Shown here piece by piece: positions 48,301 to 56,157 of a DNA stretch of 64,000 bases. The DNA is from an uncultured Roseateles sp. (GTDB lineage Bacteria > Pseudomonadota > Gammaproteobacteria > Burkholderiales > Burkholderiaceae_C), in the NCBI RefSeq assembly GCF_963422335.1, contig NZ_OY729424.1:4774001-4838000 (forward strand), written 5' to 3'. The translations under genes and the position numbers were made by a program. Every line of letters starts with the position of its first letter. The first letter of the stretch is position 1. The notes under the pieces were generated by a model. The model saw only the letters and a program-made list of their open reading frames with translations, was not told where the DNA came from and searched no databases.

Positions 48301-48391
48301 GCAGATCGAACAAGACCTGGCCCTGGGTTTCTTCGGCCAGGCGCTTGGCCAGCAGCTGGCTGACATCGTTGTGGGGAGTGCTGTCGCTCAT
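45377..48391 (-). CDS. FAD-binding and (Fe-S)-binding dehydrogenase (YdiJ-like)
   Basis: A 1004-residue fusion. The N-terminal FAD_binding_4/GlcD half has PVLARGGGTSQCGQTTGAALVID and an FAD-oxidase C-terminal domain (EHGDGLCRGEWIEWQFG). The second half has a ferredoxin-like motif CVGCKGCKRDCP near 640-655 and CCG domains (HHCCGRTYLAQG, ESSCCGMAGSFGYE) that bind an Fe-S centre. This is the architecture of YdiJ-type D-2-hydroxyglutarate or D-lactate-like dehydrogenases. Substrate is not certain. Its ATG overlaps the GntR stop (ATGA), so the two are cotranscribed. Confidence 0.9.
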   Translation of the reverse strand: MSDSTPHNDVSQLLAKRLAEETQGQVLFDLPSRGRYATDASIYQIMPVGVLVPQTETDIATAIAIARDLKVPVLARGGGTSQCGQTTGAALVIDNSKHFRRILHVNAEEGTAVVEPGLVLDHLNARLKTHGLWFPVDVSTSAQATLGGMAGNNSCGSRSIAYGNMVHNVLGASAWLSDGTLAEFGPVSGLSGRAAGIAAFVQSLARQHGAEIAAQWPKVLRRVGGYNLDIFDNQSERPYTADGSVNLAHLLIGAEGTLAYTRSLTLKLAELPRAKVLGVVNFESFHAAMDAAQHIVKLGPTAVELVDRTMIELSLANPAFRPTIETALIGRPAAILLVEFAGASKAELSPKLKDLVDLMGELGLPGSVVQMAEDSPQKNLWEVRKAGLNIMMSLKGDGKPVSFIEDCAVPLQHLAEYTDALTEVFAKHGSRGTWYAHASVGTLHVRPILDMRRDGAQKMRAIAEEAAALVRKYKGAYSGEHGDGLCRGEWIEWQFGPAINEAFRAIKHALDPLNLFNPGKIIDPPKMDDAALFRFPPPGAPKPYKRIDIKPVLDWSAWNVQADPVTEVTTAPGTGGDSTGGLAKAVEMCNNNGHCRKFDAGTMCPSYRVTRDEQHLTRGRANTLRLALSGQLGPDAFTSEAMYETMDLCVGCKGCKRDCPTGVDMAKMKVEFLAHYKARHGHSLKDRLVAHLPAYARLASSMPWLLNLRDRLPGAARLTEQWLGLSAKRSLPRWRADTFWRRPDAALFSSLEATLAAAKADGRAAVLFVDTFNGSFESENAIAAARVLKAAGYTVHTLQKSGGHHCCGRTYLAQGMVDQARARVSELIDALLPLARAGVAVVGLEPSCLLTLRDEALVMGLGEPAEAVAGQALLFEEFVAREAKAGRFAVKLKPAGQPILLHGHCHQKAFGAVSPILDVLKLIPEAKPELIESSCCGMAGSFGYEAKHYEVSMQMAEASLLPAVRKAPDAIIVADGTSCRHQIADGAQREALHVARLLESLLLP

Positions 48392-49077
48392 TTGCTCACC
48401 GCCTGGGGGTAGATTTCGCCGGCGCGCAGCAGCCCCAGCACGGTGTCGCGTTTGTGCAGCATGTGCTGGACCAGCACCGCACGCAGGCCCGCCCCGTCGC
48501 GCGCGGCCAGCGCCTGCATCATCAGTTCATGCTCCTTGACGGCGCGCTTCCATTTGTCCTCGTTCTGATTGGTGCGAAAGCGCAGGGACTGCACACGGGC
48601 ATTGATGGCCTGGTAGGTGCTCATCAGCACCGGATTCCTGGCTGCCTGGTTCAGGCCGGCATGGATCTGCGCGTTGAGGCGGTAATAGCCCGACAGGTCG
48701 CGCCGGGTGAAGCAGGCCAGCATCTCGTAGTGCCGCGCCTGCAGCTCGGCCAGCTCGGCCTCGGTGATGCGCTGCGTCGCCAGTTCGCCGGACAGGCCTT
48801 CCAGATCGGACAGCACCTCGAAGGTGTTCAGCACATCGGCCTCGGTCAGCTTCACCGCCACCGCGCCGCGGTTGGGCAGCAGATCGACCAGCCCTTCGGC
48901 ACCCAGGAGCTTGATGGCCTCGCGCAGCGGCGTGCGCGAGACCTGCAGCAGCTCGCTGAGCTCGCGTTCGTTGAGCTTGGCACCCGGAGCGATACGGCCC
49001 TCGACCAGCATCGTGCGCAAGCGCGCCGCCACCTGGTCGTGCAGGGCCAGACGCGATATTTCAATGATCTCAGCCAT
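48388..49077 (-). CDS. GntR-family (FCD) transcriptional regulator
   Basis: A 229-residue regulator with the winged helix at about 8-72 (ARLRTMLVEGRIAPGAKLNERELSELLQVSRTPLREAIKLLGAEGLVDLLPNRGAVAV) and an all-helical FCD effector domain at about 80-215, with the histidine-containing metal site typical of the subfamily (HYEML, NAQIHAGLNQAA, HELMMQAL). AAGGA precedes ATG 49077. It is divergent from the aminotransferase gene over a gap that has two TTTGCATGCAAA-type palindromes, which are its likely operators. The ligand may be a small carboxylic acid. Confidence 0.92.
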   Translation of the reverse strand: MAEIIEISRLALHDQVAARLRTMLVEGRIAPGAKLNERELSELLQVSRTPLREAIKLLGAEGLVDLLPNRGAVAVKLTEADVLNTFEVLSDLEGLSGELATQRITEAELAELQARHYEMLACFTRRDLSGYYRLNAQIHAGLNQAARNPVLMSTYQAINARVQSLRFRTNQNEDKWKRAVKEHELMMQALAARDGAGLRAVLVQHMLHKRDTVLGLLRAGEIYPQAVSK

Positions 49078-49097
49078 GGCGAATTCCTTTTGAACGC

Positions 49098-49113
49098 ATT
49101 TTGCATGCAAATT
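49098..49113. promoter_or_regulatory. GntR operator candidate 1
   Basis: A palindrome with the core TTTGCATGCAAA (49100-49111) lies 21 bases before the GntR start. It shares the centre GCATGC and the flanking T/A runs with the second site 66 bases away. Autoregulation of the regulator/dehydrogenase unit is likely. Confidence 0.65.
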
Positions 49114-49160
49114 CAAACCATCGCACTACAGTGATACAAGGGTTTTCGCGCATGCCTAAT

Positions 49161-49182
49161 TCAGTTTTGCATGCAAAACTGA
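49161..49182. promoter_or_regulatory. GntR operator candidate 2
   Basis: A perfect 22-base palindrome with half-site TCAGTTTTGCA lies 19 bases before the aminotransferase start. It shares TTTTGCATGCAAA with site 1. Both would be bound by the divergently encoded GntR protein to control both transcripts. Confidence 0.75.
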
Positions 49183-49200
49183 AGCAAGAAAGGAGCTCCC

Positions 49201-50433
49201 ATGCTCAAGCTCGACGCTCACCCCACCGGCCGCCACTTCCTGCAGATCCCGGGCCCCAGCCCGGTGCCCGACCGCATCCTGCGGGCCATGAGTCTGCCCA
49301 CCATCGACCACCGCGGCCCCGAGTTCGGTGTGCTCGGGCGCCAGTTGCTGGCCGACATCCGCGAGGTCTTCCAGACCCGACACCCGGTACTCATCTACGC
49401 CGCCTCCGGCACCGGCGCCTGGGAGGCGGCCCTGGTCAACACGCTGAGCCCTGGCGACCATGTGCTGATGTACGAGACCGGCCACTTCGCCTCGCTCTGG
49501 GCCAAGATGGCCCAACGCCTCGGCCTGGCCACCGAGATCATGAGCCGCCCCGGCAGCGATGCCCATCTGCCGAATGCGCCGGGCTGGCGCCATGGCGTGC
49601 AGGCCGAGCAGATCGAACAGCGGCTCAAGGAAGATACGGGCCACCAGATCAAGGCCGTCTGCGTGGTGCACAACGAAACCTCCACCGGCGTCACCTCCGA
49701 CATCGCCGCCGTGCGGCGCGCCATCGACGCGGCCAGGCACCCGGCCCTGCTGATGGTGGACAGCATCTCGGGCCTGGGCAGTGCCGACTACCGCCACGAT
49801 GAATGGGGCGTGGACGTGACCGTCAGCGGCTCGCAGAAGGGTCTGATGCTGCCGCCGGGCATCAGCTTCAACGCCATCTCGCCCCGTGCGCTGCAGGCCA
49901 GCCAGAGCGCCAAGCTCCCGCGCGCCTTCTGGGCCTGGGACGAGATGCTTGAGGTCAACAAGACCGGCTACTGGCCAACCACACCCAACACCAATCTGCT
50001 CTACGGCCTGCATGAGGCACTGGCCATGCTGAAGGCCGAGGGCCTGCCCCATGTGTTCGCCCGCCACCAGCGATGGGCGGCCGGCGTGCGCGCCGCCGTC
50101 AATGCCTGGGGCCTGCCCATCCAGTGTGCCGACCCGGCCGTCTATTCGCCGGTGCTGACCGGCGTGATACTGCCTGAGGGCGTCGATGCCGACGCGGTGC
50201 GCAAGCTGATCTACGAGCGCTTCGATCTGTCGCTGGGCACCGGCCTGGGCAAGCTCAAAGGGCGCATGTTCCGCATAGGCCACCTCGGCGACAGCAATGA
50301 CCTGACCCTGCTGGCCACCGTGGCCGGCTGCGAAATGGGCCTGAAGCTGGCCGGCATCAAGCTGCAGGGCAGCGGCGTGCAGGCGGCGATGGATCACTTT
50401 GCCGGTCATGCCGCGCCGGCGCTGAAGGCCTGA
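49201..50433 (+). CDS. Class V aminotransferase (serine-glyoxylate aminotransferase type)
   Basis: A 410-residue PLP enzyme. The N-terminal HFLQIPGPSPVPDRILRAM, the VHNETSTGV loop and the pyridoxal-phosphate Lys213 in VSGSQKGLMLPPG match the SGAT/AGXT branch. It transfers an amino group between a small amino acid (such as serine or alanine) and glyoxylate. The start has AGGAG seven bases upstream. It is first in a run with a TctC-type binding protein, a FAH-type hydratase and an amidohydrolase. The exact amino donor cannot be read. Confidence 0.9.
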   Translation: MLKLDAHPTGRHFLQIPGPSPVPDRILRAMSLPTIDHRGPEFGVLGRQLLADIREVFQTRHPVLIYAASGTGAWEAALVNTLSPGDHVLMYETGHFASLWAKMAQRLGLATEIMSRPGSDAHLPNAPGWRHGVQAEQIEQRLKEDTGHQIKAVCVVHNETSTGVTSDIAAVRRAIDAARHPALLMVDSISGLGSADYRHDEWGVDVTVSGSQKGLMLPPGISFNAISPRALQASQSAKLPRAFWAWDEMLEVNKTGYWPTTPNTNLLYGLHEALAMLKAEGLPHVFARHQRWAAGVRAAVNAWGLPIQCADPAVYSPVLTGVILPEGVDADAVRKLIYERFDLSLGTGLGKLKGRMFRIGHLGDSNDLTLLATVAGCEMGLKLAGIKLQGSGVQAAMDHFAGHAAPALKA

Positions 50434-50460
50434 GTTCGCCACCGCATCCAAGGAGACACA

Positions 50461-51444
50461 ATGAAAAGACGCTCGCTGATTCAAGCCGCCGCTGGCCTTG
50501 CCCTGCCCAGTCTGGCGACCCTGGCCCAATCTCAAGGCCAGGATTGGCCCACCGCCCCGGTGCGCATCATCGTCGGCTTTCCGCCCGGTGGCGGCACCGA
50601 TGCGCTGGCCCGCGTGGTCGGTCAGAAGCTGTCGGTGATGTGGGGCCAGCAGGTGCTGATCGAGAACAAGGCCGGTGTCTCCGGCGTGCTGGCAGCCGAG
50701 TACACAGCCCAGCAGCCCAGCGATGGCAGCACGCTGCTGATGGCCCACATCAACAGCCATGCGCTGGCACCCAGCCTGCAACCGAAGCTGCGCTACGACA
50801 TCGAGCGCGACTTCGTGCCCATTGTGCTGGTTGGTGTGACGCCCAATCTGCTGATCGCCCACCCCGGCGCCCCCGCCAAGACGGTGAAGGACATCGTTGC
50901 GCTGTGCAAGGCCGAACCTGGCAAGATCGCCTTCGGCTCGGCCGGCCAGGGCTCGGCGCAACACCTGGCCCTGGAGATGTTCAAGCTGCAGGCCAAGGTG
51001 GACGCGCTGCACATACCCTACAAAGGCAGCGGCCCGCTGCTCACCGACCTGATGGGCGGCCAGATCCAGTACAGCTTCGAGACCATGACCGCGGCCACGC
51101 CTCACGTGAAAAACGGCAAGGTCATCGCCATTGCACAGACGCGAGCCAAGCGCGCCAAGGGCCACCCGACGGTGCCGACGATGCAGGAGCAGGGCTTTGC
51201 CGGCTTCGAGGCCACCACCTGGTACGGCCTGGCCGGCCCTGGCAAGCTGCCGAACGCGATCGCGCAGAAGATCAACCGCGACGTCAACACGGTGCTGGCC
51301 ATGCCCGATGTGCAGGAGCGCATGGACACCTATGGCGCAGAAGACGGCGGCGGCACGTCCGACAAGTTCAAGAAGTTCATCCAGAGCGAGATCGCCAAGT
51401 GGTCCAAGGTCGTGAAGGACGGCAAGGTGTCTGTCGATTCCTGA
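50461..51444 (+). CDS. Tripartite tricarboxylate-type (TctC/Bug) solute-binding protein
   Basis: A 327-residue periplasmic binding protein with a signal peptide (MKRRSLIQAAAGLALPSLATLAQS). It shows the Bug/TctC signature: WPTAPVRIIVGFPPGGGTDALARVV, IENKAGVSGVLAAEYTA, and PYKGSGPLLTDLMGGQIQYSF. These proteins bind small carboxylates such as organic or hydroxy acids. No TctA/TctB membrane subunits are next to it, so it may feed a remote transporter or act as a sensor. It lies 27 bases after the aminotransferase gene. Confidence 0.93.
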   Translation: MKRRSLIQAAAGLALPSLATLAQSQGQDWPTAPVRIIVGFPPGGGTDALARVVGQKLSVMWGQQVLIENKAGVSGVLAAEYTAQQPSDGSTLLMAHINSHALAPSLQPKLRYDIERDFVPIVLVGVTPNLLIAHPGAPAKTVKDIVALCKAEPGKIAFGSAGQGSAQHLALEMFKLQAKVDALHIPYKGSGPLLTDLMGGQIQYSFETMTAATPHVKNGKVIAIAQTRAKRAKGHPTVPTMQEQGFAGFEATTWYGLAGPGKLPNAIAQKINRDVNTVLAMPDVQERMDTYGAEDGGGTSDKFKKFIQSEIAKWSKVVKDGKVSVDS

Positions 51445-51499
51445 TCCCGGCTGATCTCTGGCTTATGCTGGCGGCTGTTCTCACCCACCAGCCGCACTC

Positions 51500-52252
51500 A
51501 TGAGCCTGATTGACTGCCTGATACAGGCCCGCCGCCAAGGCCTCACGCCCAGCGCGCTCGACTGGGCCGACGCCCTGCCCGACGCCGCTGCGGCCTACGC
51601 CGCGCAAGACCAGGTGGCCGCCGCGCTGGGCTGGTTTGGCGACGCTCCGGCGCGCCACTGGAAGTCCGGCGGCCCGTCTCGTGAAGCTGCCCTCACCCAT
51701 GCCGCGCTGCCGCCGGTGGCGGTGCGGGCGAGCCCCGCCGATTTCTCCGATCTGAAGTTTCACGGCCTGGGCATCGAGGCCGAGGTCGCCCTGCGTCTGG
51801 GCCGGGAGGTCAGCCCCGAGCTGGCAGCCTTGCTCACGCCGGAATCAGCCGAATCATTGATTGACGCGATGACTGTTTCGGTCGAAATCGTCGCCTCGCG
51901 CTGGCGGGAGGCCGGCGCCGCTCCGGCCTTGCTGCGTCTGGCCGATCAGCAATCGCACGGCGCACTGGCCTTGGGCGAGTGGCAGCCCTACCGACGGCGC
52001 GACTGGGCGACCCAGCGCTGCGAGGTGCAGATCGGTGACCAGGCTGCCACCAGCCACACCGGCACCCATTCGCTGGGCGATCCCGCCTGGCTGCTGCCCC
52101 AGTGGTTGCGCCATCTGACCCGCCATGGCGCCAGCGTGCCGGCCGGCACCATCGTCACCACCGGCACCTGGTGCGGACTGCTGCCGGCCAGCACCGGCGA
52201 TACGGTCAGCGTGGCCTTTGACGGCCTGGGCCAGGTCAGCCTGCGCCTGTGA
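51500..52252 (+). CDS. FAH-family 2-keto-4-pentenoate hydratase-like protein
   Basis: A 250-residue protein of the fumarylacetoacetase-like hydratase fold. The GIEAEVALRLGRE motif supplies the metal-binding glutamates, and SVEIVASRW and VTTGTWCGLLPASTGDTVSVAFDGLG match MhpD/HpcG-type hydratases. It is a cytoplasmic enzyme acting on a 2-keto acid with a double bond or a related substrate. The real substrate is unknown. It is 55 bases after the TctC gene and its stop overlaps the upstream GTG start of the next gene. Confidence 0.85.
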   Translation: MSLIDCLIQARRQGLTPSALDWADALPDAAAAYAAQDQVAAALGWFGDAPARHWKSGGPSREAALTHAALPPVAVRASPADFSDLKFHGLGIEAEVALRLGREVSPELAALLTPESAESLIDAMTVSVEIVASRWREAGAAPALLRLADQQSHGALALGEWQPYRRRDWATQRCEVQIGDQAATSHTGTHSLGDPAWLLPQWLRHLTRHGASVPAGTIVTTGTWCGLLPASTGDTVSVAFDGLGQVSLRL

Positions 52253-52284
52253 TTTCAACACCCCATCAAGACTGGACTTCCGCT

Positions 52285-53784
52285 GTGAAACTCATTCTGC
52301 TGCCCCTGAGCGCCCTGCTGCTATCGGCCTGCGCTCCGCTGGCCACCCAGCAAGGCTCGGCCAGTTTCGATGCAGGAGGCTATCCGGTGGTCGTCTGCGA
52401 CGCCGCCTACGCCGGCAAGCCGGCCGCCTGCATGGTCTCGGGCAGCGGTGACCGCCAGTTGCTGCGCGGCAATCTGATCAGCAATGGCCGCATGTATGTC
52501 GGCGGCAGCCTGCTGGTCGGTGCCGATGGCCGTATCGAGGCGGCGGGCTGCCCGGTGCCCGTCAACGCCGTCAACGCGCTGCAGGCCGCCAAGACGGTGA
52601 CCATCGATTGCCCCGGCGCGGTGATCTCGGCCGGCTTCATCAATCTGCACGAGCACATCGACTACAGCTACCAGCAGCCGGCCCAACCGCCGATGTCGAA
52701 GTGGATACACCGCAACCAGTGGCGCCCGCTGCCGGCAGCTGAGCGCGGTTTCGAGGGCGATGCACCCAAGGACGAGACGGTGCGTGCCGAGGTCAGCGAG
52801 CGCGCGATGCTGCGCCATGCCTTGAGCGGCAGCACGGCCGTCTCGGGCGCCAAGGACTACCGCGCCTATCTGCGCAATCTGAAGCTGGCCGATGTCGGCT
52901 CGGTGATGGCCGCCCCCAGCGGCAAGCCGGTGCTGGACAGCACCTTCCCGCTGAATGACGCCGGCACCATGCAATGGCCCACCGCGCCCTGCACGGCGGC
53001 CCAGGTGGCCGGCGTGCGCGTGAGCCGCGACAACCCCTTCGTGCCCCATGTCGGCGAGGGCACCAACGAAGGCGCGCAGTACGAGGTGGACTGCGTGCTC
53101 GACGCCATCCGCGGCAAGACCACGCCGAATGCCTTCATCCATGGCGTGGCCATCAGCGAAGCGCAGATCCCGCGCCTGCAGGCACAGGATGTGGGCGTGG
53201 TGCTTTCTCCGCGCTCCAACCTCCAGCTCTATGCCGCCGCGCCGCCGGTGATGCAACTGAAGGCCGCAGGCGTGACCCTGTCGCTGGGCACCGACTGGTC
53301 ACCCTCAGGGTCTCTGACGATGCTGGACGAGGGCCGCTGCCTGGCCCGCTACAACCACGACCAGCTCGGTGGCCAGCTCAGCGCCGCCGATCTGCACCGC
53401 ATGCTGACCGAGAACGGCGCCAAGGCCGTGGGCCTGCAGGGCCAGATCGGAAAGCTCGCGGTCGGCGAGCTGGCCGATGCGGTGATCATGGACACCGAGG
53501 GCCGGCGTTCGCTGGGCGAGCTGCTGGACAAGACCGCGCTGAAACAGACGATTGCGGTGTTCGTCGGCGGCAAGGCCGCCAGCTTGCCCCAGGCCTGGAC
53601 GGGCAAACTGCCCCAGCTGGACAACTGCGCTCCCGACCCGCGCGACCTCTGCGGCCAGCAGCGCACCGTCTGCGGCGCCAATGCCCAGCGGCCGCTGAGT
53701 CAGCTGCTGAAGCAGGCGATCTACACCATCGATGATGCCAAGATCTGCACGCCGCAGCCGACCAACGACTGCGTGGTGAAGTAG
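52285..53784 (+). CDS. Amidohydrolase-family lipoprotein
   Basis: About 499 residues. The start at GTG 52285 gives a lipobox signal (VKLILLPLSALLLSACAPL); a GTG at 52249 overlapping the previous stop is the alternative. The amidohydrolase barrel has HxH in NLHEHIDYS and later metal and catalytic residues in IHGVAISEAQIPR and SLGTDWSPSGS. The C-terminus is Cys-rich (DNCAPDPRDLCGQQRTVCGA, KICTPQPTNDC). It probably hydrolyses a cyclic amide, amine or ether at the cell envelope. Substrate unknown. Confidence 0.85.
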   Translation: MKLILLPLSALLLSACAPLATQQGSASFDAGGYPVVVCDAAYAGKPAACMVSGSGDRQLLRGNLISNGRMYVGGSLLVGADGRIEAAGCPVPVNAVNALQAAKTVTIDCPGAVISAGFINLHEHIDYSYQQPAQPPMSKWIHRNQWRPLPAAERGFEGDAPKDETVRAEVSERAMLRHALSGSTAVSGAKDYRAYLRNLKLADVGSVMAAPSGKPVLDSTFPLNDAGTMQWPTAPCTAAQVAGVRVSRDNPFVPHVGEGTNEGAQYEVDCVLDAIRGKTTPNAFIHGVAISEAQIPRLQAQDVGVVLSPRSNLQLYAAAPPVMQLKAAGVTLSLGTDWSPSGSLTMLDEGRCLARYNHDQLGGQLSAADLHRMLTENGAKAVGLQGQIGKLAVGELADAVIMDTEGRRSLGELLDKTALKQTIAVFVGGKAASLPQAWTGKLPQLDNCAPDPRDLCGQQRTVCGANAQRPLSQLLKQAIYTIDDAKICTPQPTNDCVVK

Positions 53785-53790
53785 CCCGCG

Positions 53791-55146
53791 CTATTCGCTG
53801 CGGCTCGCCGCGGCAGCCACATCGGCGGCCATGGCCACGCCGATGTGGTGCATGACCCGCTGCGGGAATGGAATCTCCACGCCCTGCTCGTTCAGGCAGC
53901 CGAGGATGGCCAGGTTCACTTCCGAGCGCACATTGCCCTGGCCGCCCTCGGGGTCACCGATCCAGAAACCGACCAGCAGGTCCAGCCCATCGGGCGCGAA
54001 ATTGGTCAGTTGCACCGAAGGAGGCGGATCGGCCAGCACGCGTGGCACCCGGCCCACGACGTCGATCAGCCGCGGCATCAGCGCCGGCAGGTCGGTGCCG
54101 TAGGCCACCTGCACCGTGGTGTTGACGGCAATCTTGGGGTCGGCCAGCGAGGCATTCTCGATGCGCTGGGTGATCAGCATCTCATTGGGCACGATGGACT
54201 CGCGCCCGTTCAGCGCACGCACCACCGTGTAGCGGGTCTTGATGTCGGTGATGCGGCCCTCGAAGCCGTCGACCTTGACCATGTCGCCGATGCGCAAGGA
54301 GCGTTCGGCCAGTATCACGAAGCCGCTCACATAGTTGGACGCCAGCTTCTGCAGGCCAAAGCCTATGCCCACGCCCAGGGCGCCGCCCAGCACGCCCAGC
54401 GCGGTGAGGTCGATGCCGGCGGCCGACAACGCGAACAGCAGGCCGACAAACAGCAGCAGCGCGCGCGAGGCATTGGCCGCCATCTTGCGGATGGAGATAT
54501 TGGTGGTGGCGCCGGTCAGCAGGCGCGACTCTATCGCCGCCGAGATCCACAGGGCCACGATCAGCACCACCACGGCCGACAGCGCGCCCTCGATCAGATT
54601 GCGCAGCGAGACCTGGTTGGCGCCGAGCTTCCAGGTGATGTCGTCCATCTCGTCCAGGATGATGGGCAGGAGGCCGGTGATCCACAGCACCACGCCCACC
54701 CAGGCCAGCCAGGACACCGAGCGTTCGATCAGTTTGACCCAGCGCGAATCGGGAAAAGCGGCGCGCATCACCCGTGCCGTCAGCCGTATGGCCGCCAGAG
54801 ACACCAGCACCGGCAGCACCAGCTTGAAGATGGCCAGCGGCACACCCAGCACCGGCAGCAGCTTGCGCGCCCCCAGGGCCAGCAGCAGGGCCAGCAGCGG
54901 AAACAGCACACCGTCGATGACGTTGCGGCCGAACAGCACCGAGGGCGCCTGATGGTGGGGCTGGCCGGGCACGGTGGCACGCTCCAGCGTGTTGCGCAGG
55001 GTGCGCACGATCAACCAGGCCAGCAGCAGGCAGGCCAGCAGCAGCGCCGCCTCGGTCAGCGCGCTGGGCTTGAGCAGATCATCGGCCAGCCGGCTCAACT
55101 CCCCGGGGGTCAGGGGTTGACTCATCAACAACTTGTCTTTTGCCAT
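53791..55146 (-). CDS. MscS-family mechanosensitive channel
   Basis: A 451-residue inner-membrane protein with several N-terminal transmembrane helices. The MscS core comprises the pore helix with Ala/Gly-rich packing (LGVLGGALGVGIGFGLQKLASNYVSGFVILAERSLRIGDMVKVDGFEGRITDIKTRYTVV) and a cytoplasmic beta domain (LNGRESIVPNEMLITQRIENASLADPKI). It would open under membrane tension to release solutes. The N-terminal region is longer than E. coli MscS. MSQPLTP at 55125 is an alternative start. Confidence 0.93.
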   Translation of the reverse strand: MAKDKLLMSQPLTPGELSRLADDLLKPSALTEAALLLACLLLAWLIVRTLRNTLERATVPGQPHHQAPSVLFGRNVIDGVLFPLLALLLALGARKLLPVLGVPLAIFKLVLPVLVSLAAIRLTARVMRAAFPDSRWVKLIERSVSWLAWVGVVLWITGLLPIILDEMDDITWKLGANQVSLRNLIEGALSAVVVLIVALWISAAIESRLLTGATTNISIRKMAANASRALLLFVGLLFALSAAGIDLTALGVLGGALGVGIGFGLQKLASNYVSGFVILAERSLRIGDMVKVDGFEGRITDIKTRYTVVRALNGRESIVPNEMLITQRIENASLADPKIAVNTTVQVAYGTDLPALMPRLIDVVGRVPRVLADPPPSVQLTNFAPDGLDLLVGFWIGDPEGGQGNVRSEVNLAILGCLNEQGVEIPFPQRVMHHIGVAMAADVAAAASRSE

Positions 55147-55165
55147 CTCGCTATTGTCGAGGAAC

Positions 55166-56107
55166 TCAGGCCAGGTTCCCGCTCAATACCTGCAGATGCA
55201 CGCCCACGCTGCGCGCCAGCGCCGGCAGGCTGTAGCCGCCCTCCAGGCAGGAGACGATGCGGCCCTTGGCATGGCGCCGGGCCACATCCATGATGCGCTG
55301 GGTGATCCAGGCATAGTCGGCCTCGACCAGACCCAGTTGGCCCAGCTCGTCGTCGCGGTGGGCATCGAAGCCGGCCGAGACGAAGATCATCTCGGGCTTG
55401 AAGCGCTCCAGCGCGGGCAGCCACATCGCCTCAATCATCTCGCGCACCTCGCCGCCCTTGGTGTAGGGCGGCACCGGCACATTGACCATATTCGTGCCCA
55501 GGGGCACGCCGCCGCTGTAGGGATACAGCGGATGCTGGAAGATGCTGACCATCAGCGCGCGCTCGTCGCCGGCCAGTATGTCCTCGGTGCCGTTGCCGTG
55601 GTGCACGTCGAAGTCCACCACCGCCACGCGCTTCAGGCCGCGCACGTCGAGCGCGTGGCGCGCCGCAATCGCCACATTGTTGAAGAAGCAGAAGCCCATG
55701 GTCTCGCTGCGGGTGGCGTGGTGGCCTGGCGGGCGCACGCCGCAGAAGGCGTTCTCGGCCCCGCCGTCCAGCACCAGATCGGTGGCGGCCACCGCCGCAC
55801 CGGCGGCGCGCAGGGCCGCCTTCCAGGTGTGCGGGCCGGCGAAGGTGTCGGGGTCCATCGCGCGCGATTCGCCGCTGGCCTGCAGTTGCTCCAGCGCGTA
55901 CTTCAGTTCGGCCACGTAGGAGACGCTGTGCGCCAGCTCCAGATCTTCGAGCCGCGCCGGTGGCGCCTCGATGCGCTCCAGGCCGATATCGAGGCCGCTG
56001 GCCAGCAGCCAGTCCTCGATCGCGTCCAGGCGCTGCGGGCATTCGGGGTGGCCGGCGCCCATGTCGTGGCGGCGGCAGTCGGGATGGCTGAAATAGGCGG
56101 TGGACAT
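55166..56107 (-). CDS. Histone-deacetylase-family protein
   Basis: A 313-residue zinc hydrolase of the arginase/deacetylase fold. The motifs HPECPQRLDAIEDWL, GVRPPGHHATRSETMGFCFFNNVAIAARHAL and VVDFDVHHGNGTEDIL provide the zinc ligands and the His-Asp pair, and FVSAGFDAHRDDELGQL completes the site. Bacterial members deacetylate polyamines, acetoin-type substrates or proteins. It is 19 bases from the MscS start, in the same direction. Substrate is not predictable. Confidence 0.93.
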   Translation of the reverse strand: MSTAYFSHPDCRRHDMGAGHPECPQRLDAIEDWLLASGLDIGLERIEAPPARLEDLELAHSVSYVAELKYALEQLQASGESRAMDPDTFAGPHTWKAALRAAGAAVAATDLVLDGGAENAFCGVRPPGHHATRSETMGFCFFNNVAIAARHALDVRGLKRVAVVDFDVHHGNGTEDILAGDERALMVSIFQHPLYPYSGGVPLGTNMVNVPVPPYTKGGEVREMIEAMWLPALERFKPEMIFVSAGFDAHRDDELGQLGLVEADYAWITQRIMDVARRHAKGRIVSCLEGGYSLPALARSVGVHLQVLSGNLA

Positions 56108-56157
56108 GCTTGTCTCTCACGGCATGACGGCCGTTGGATTTGGGTTATGGTGGGCAC

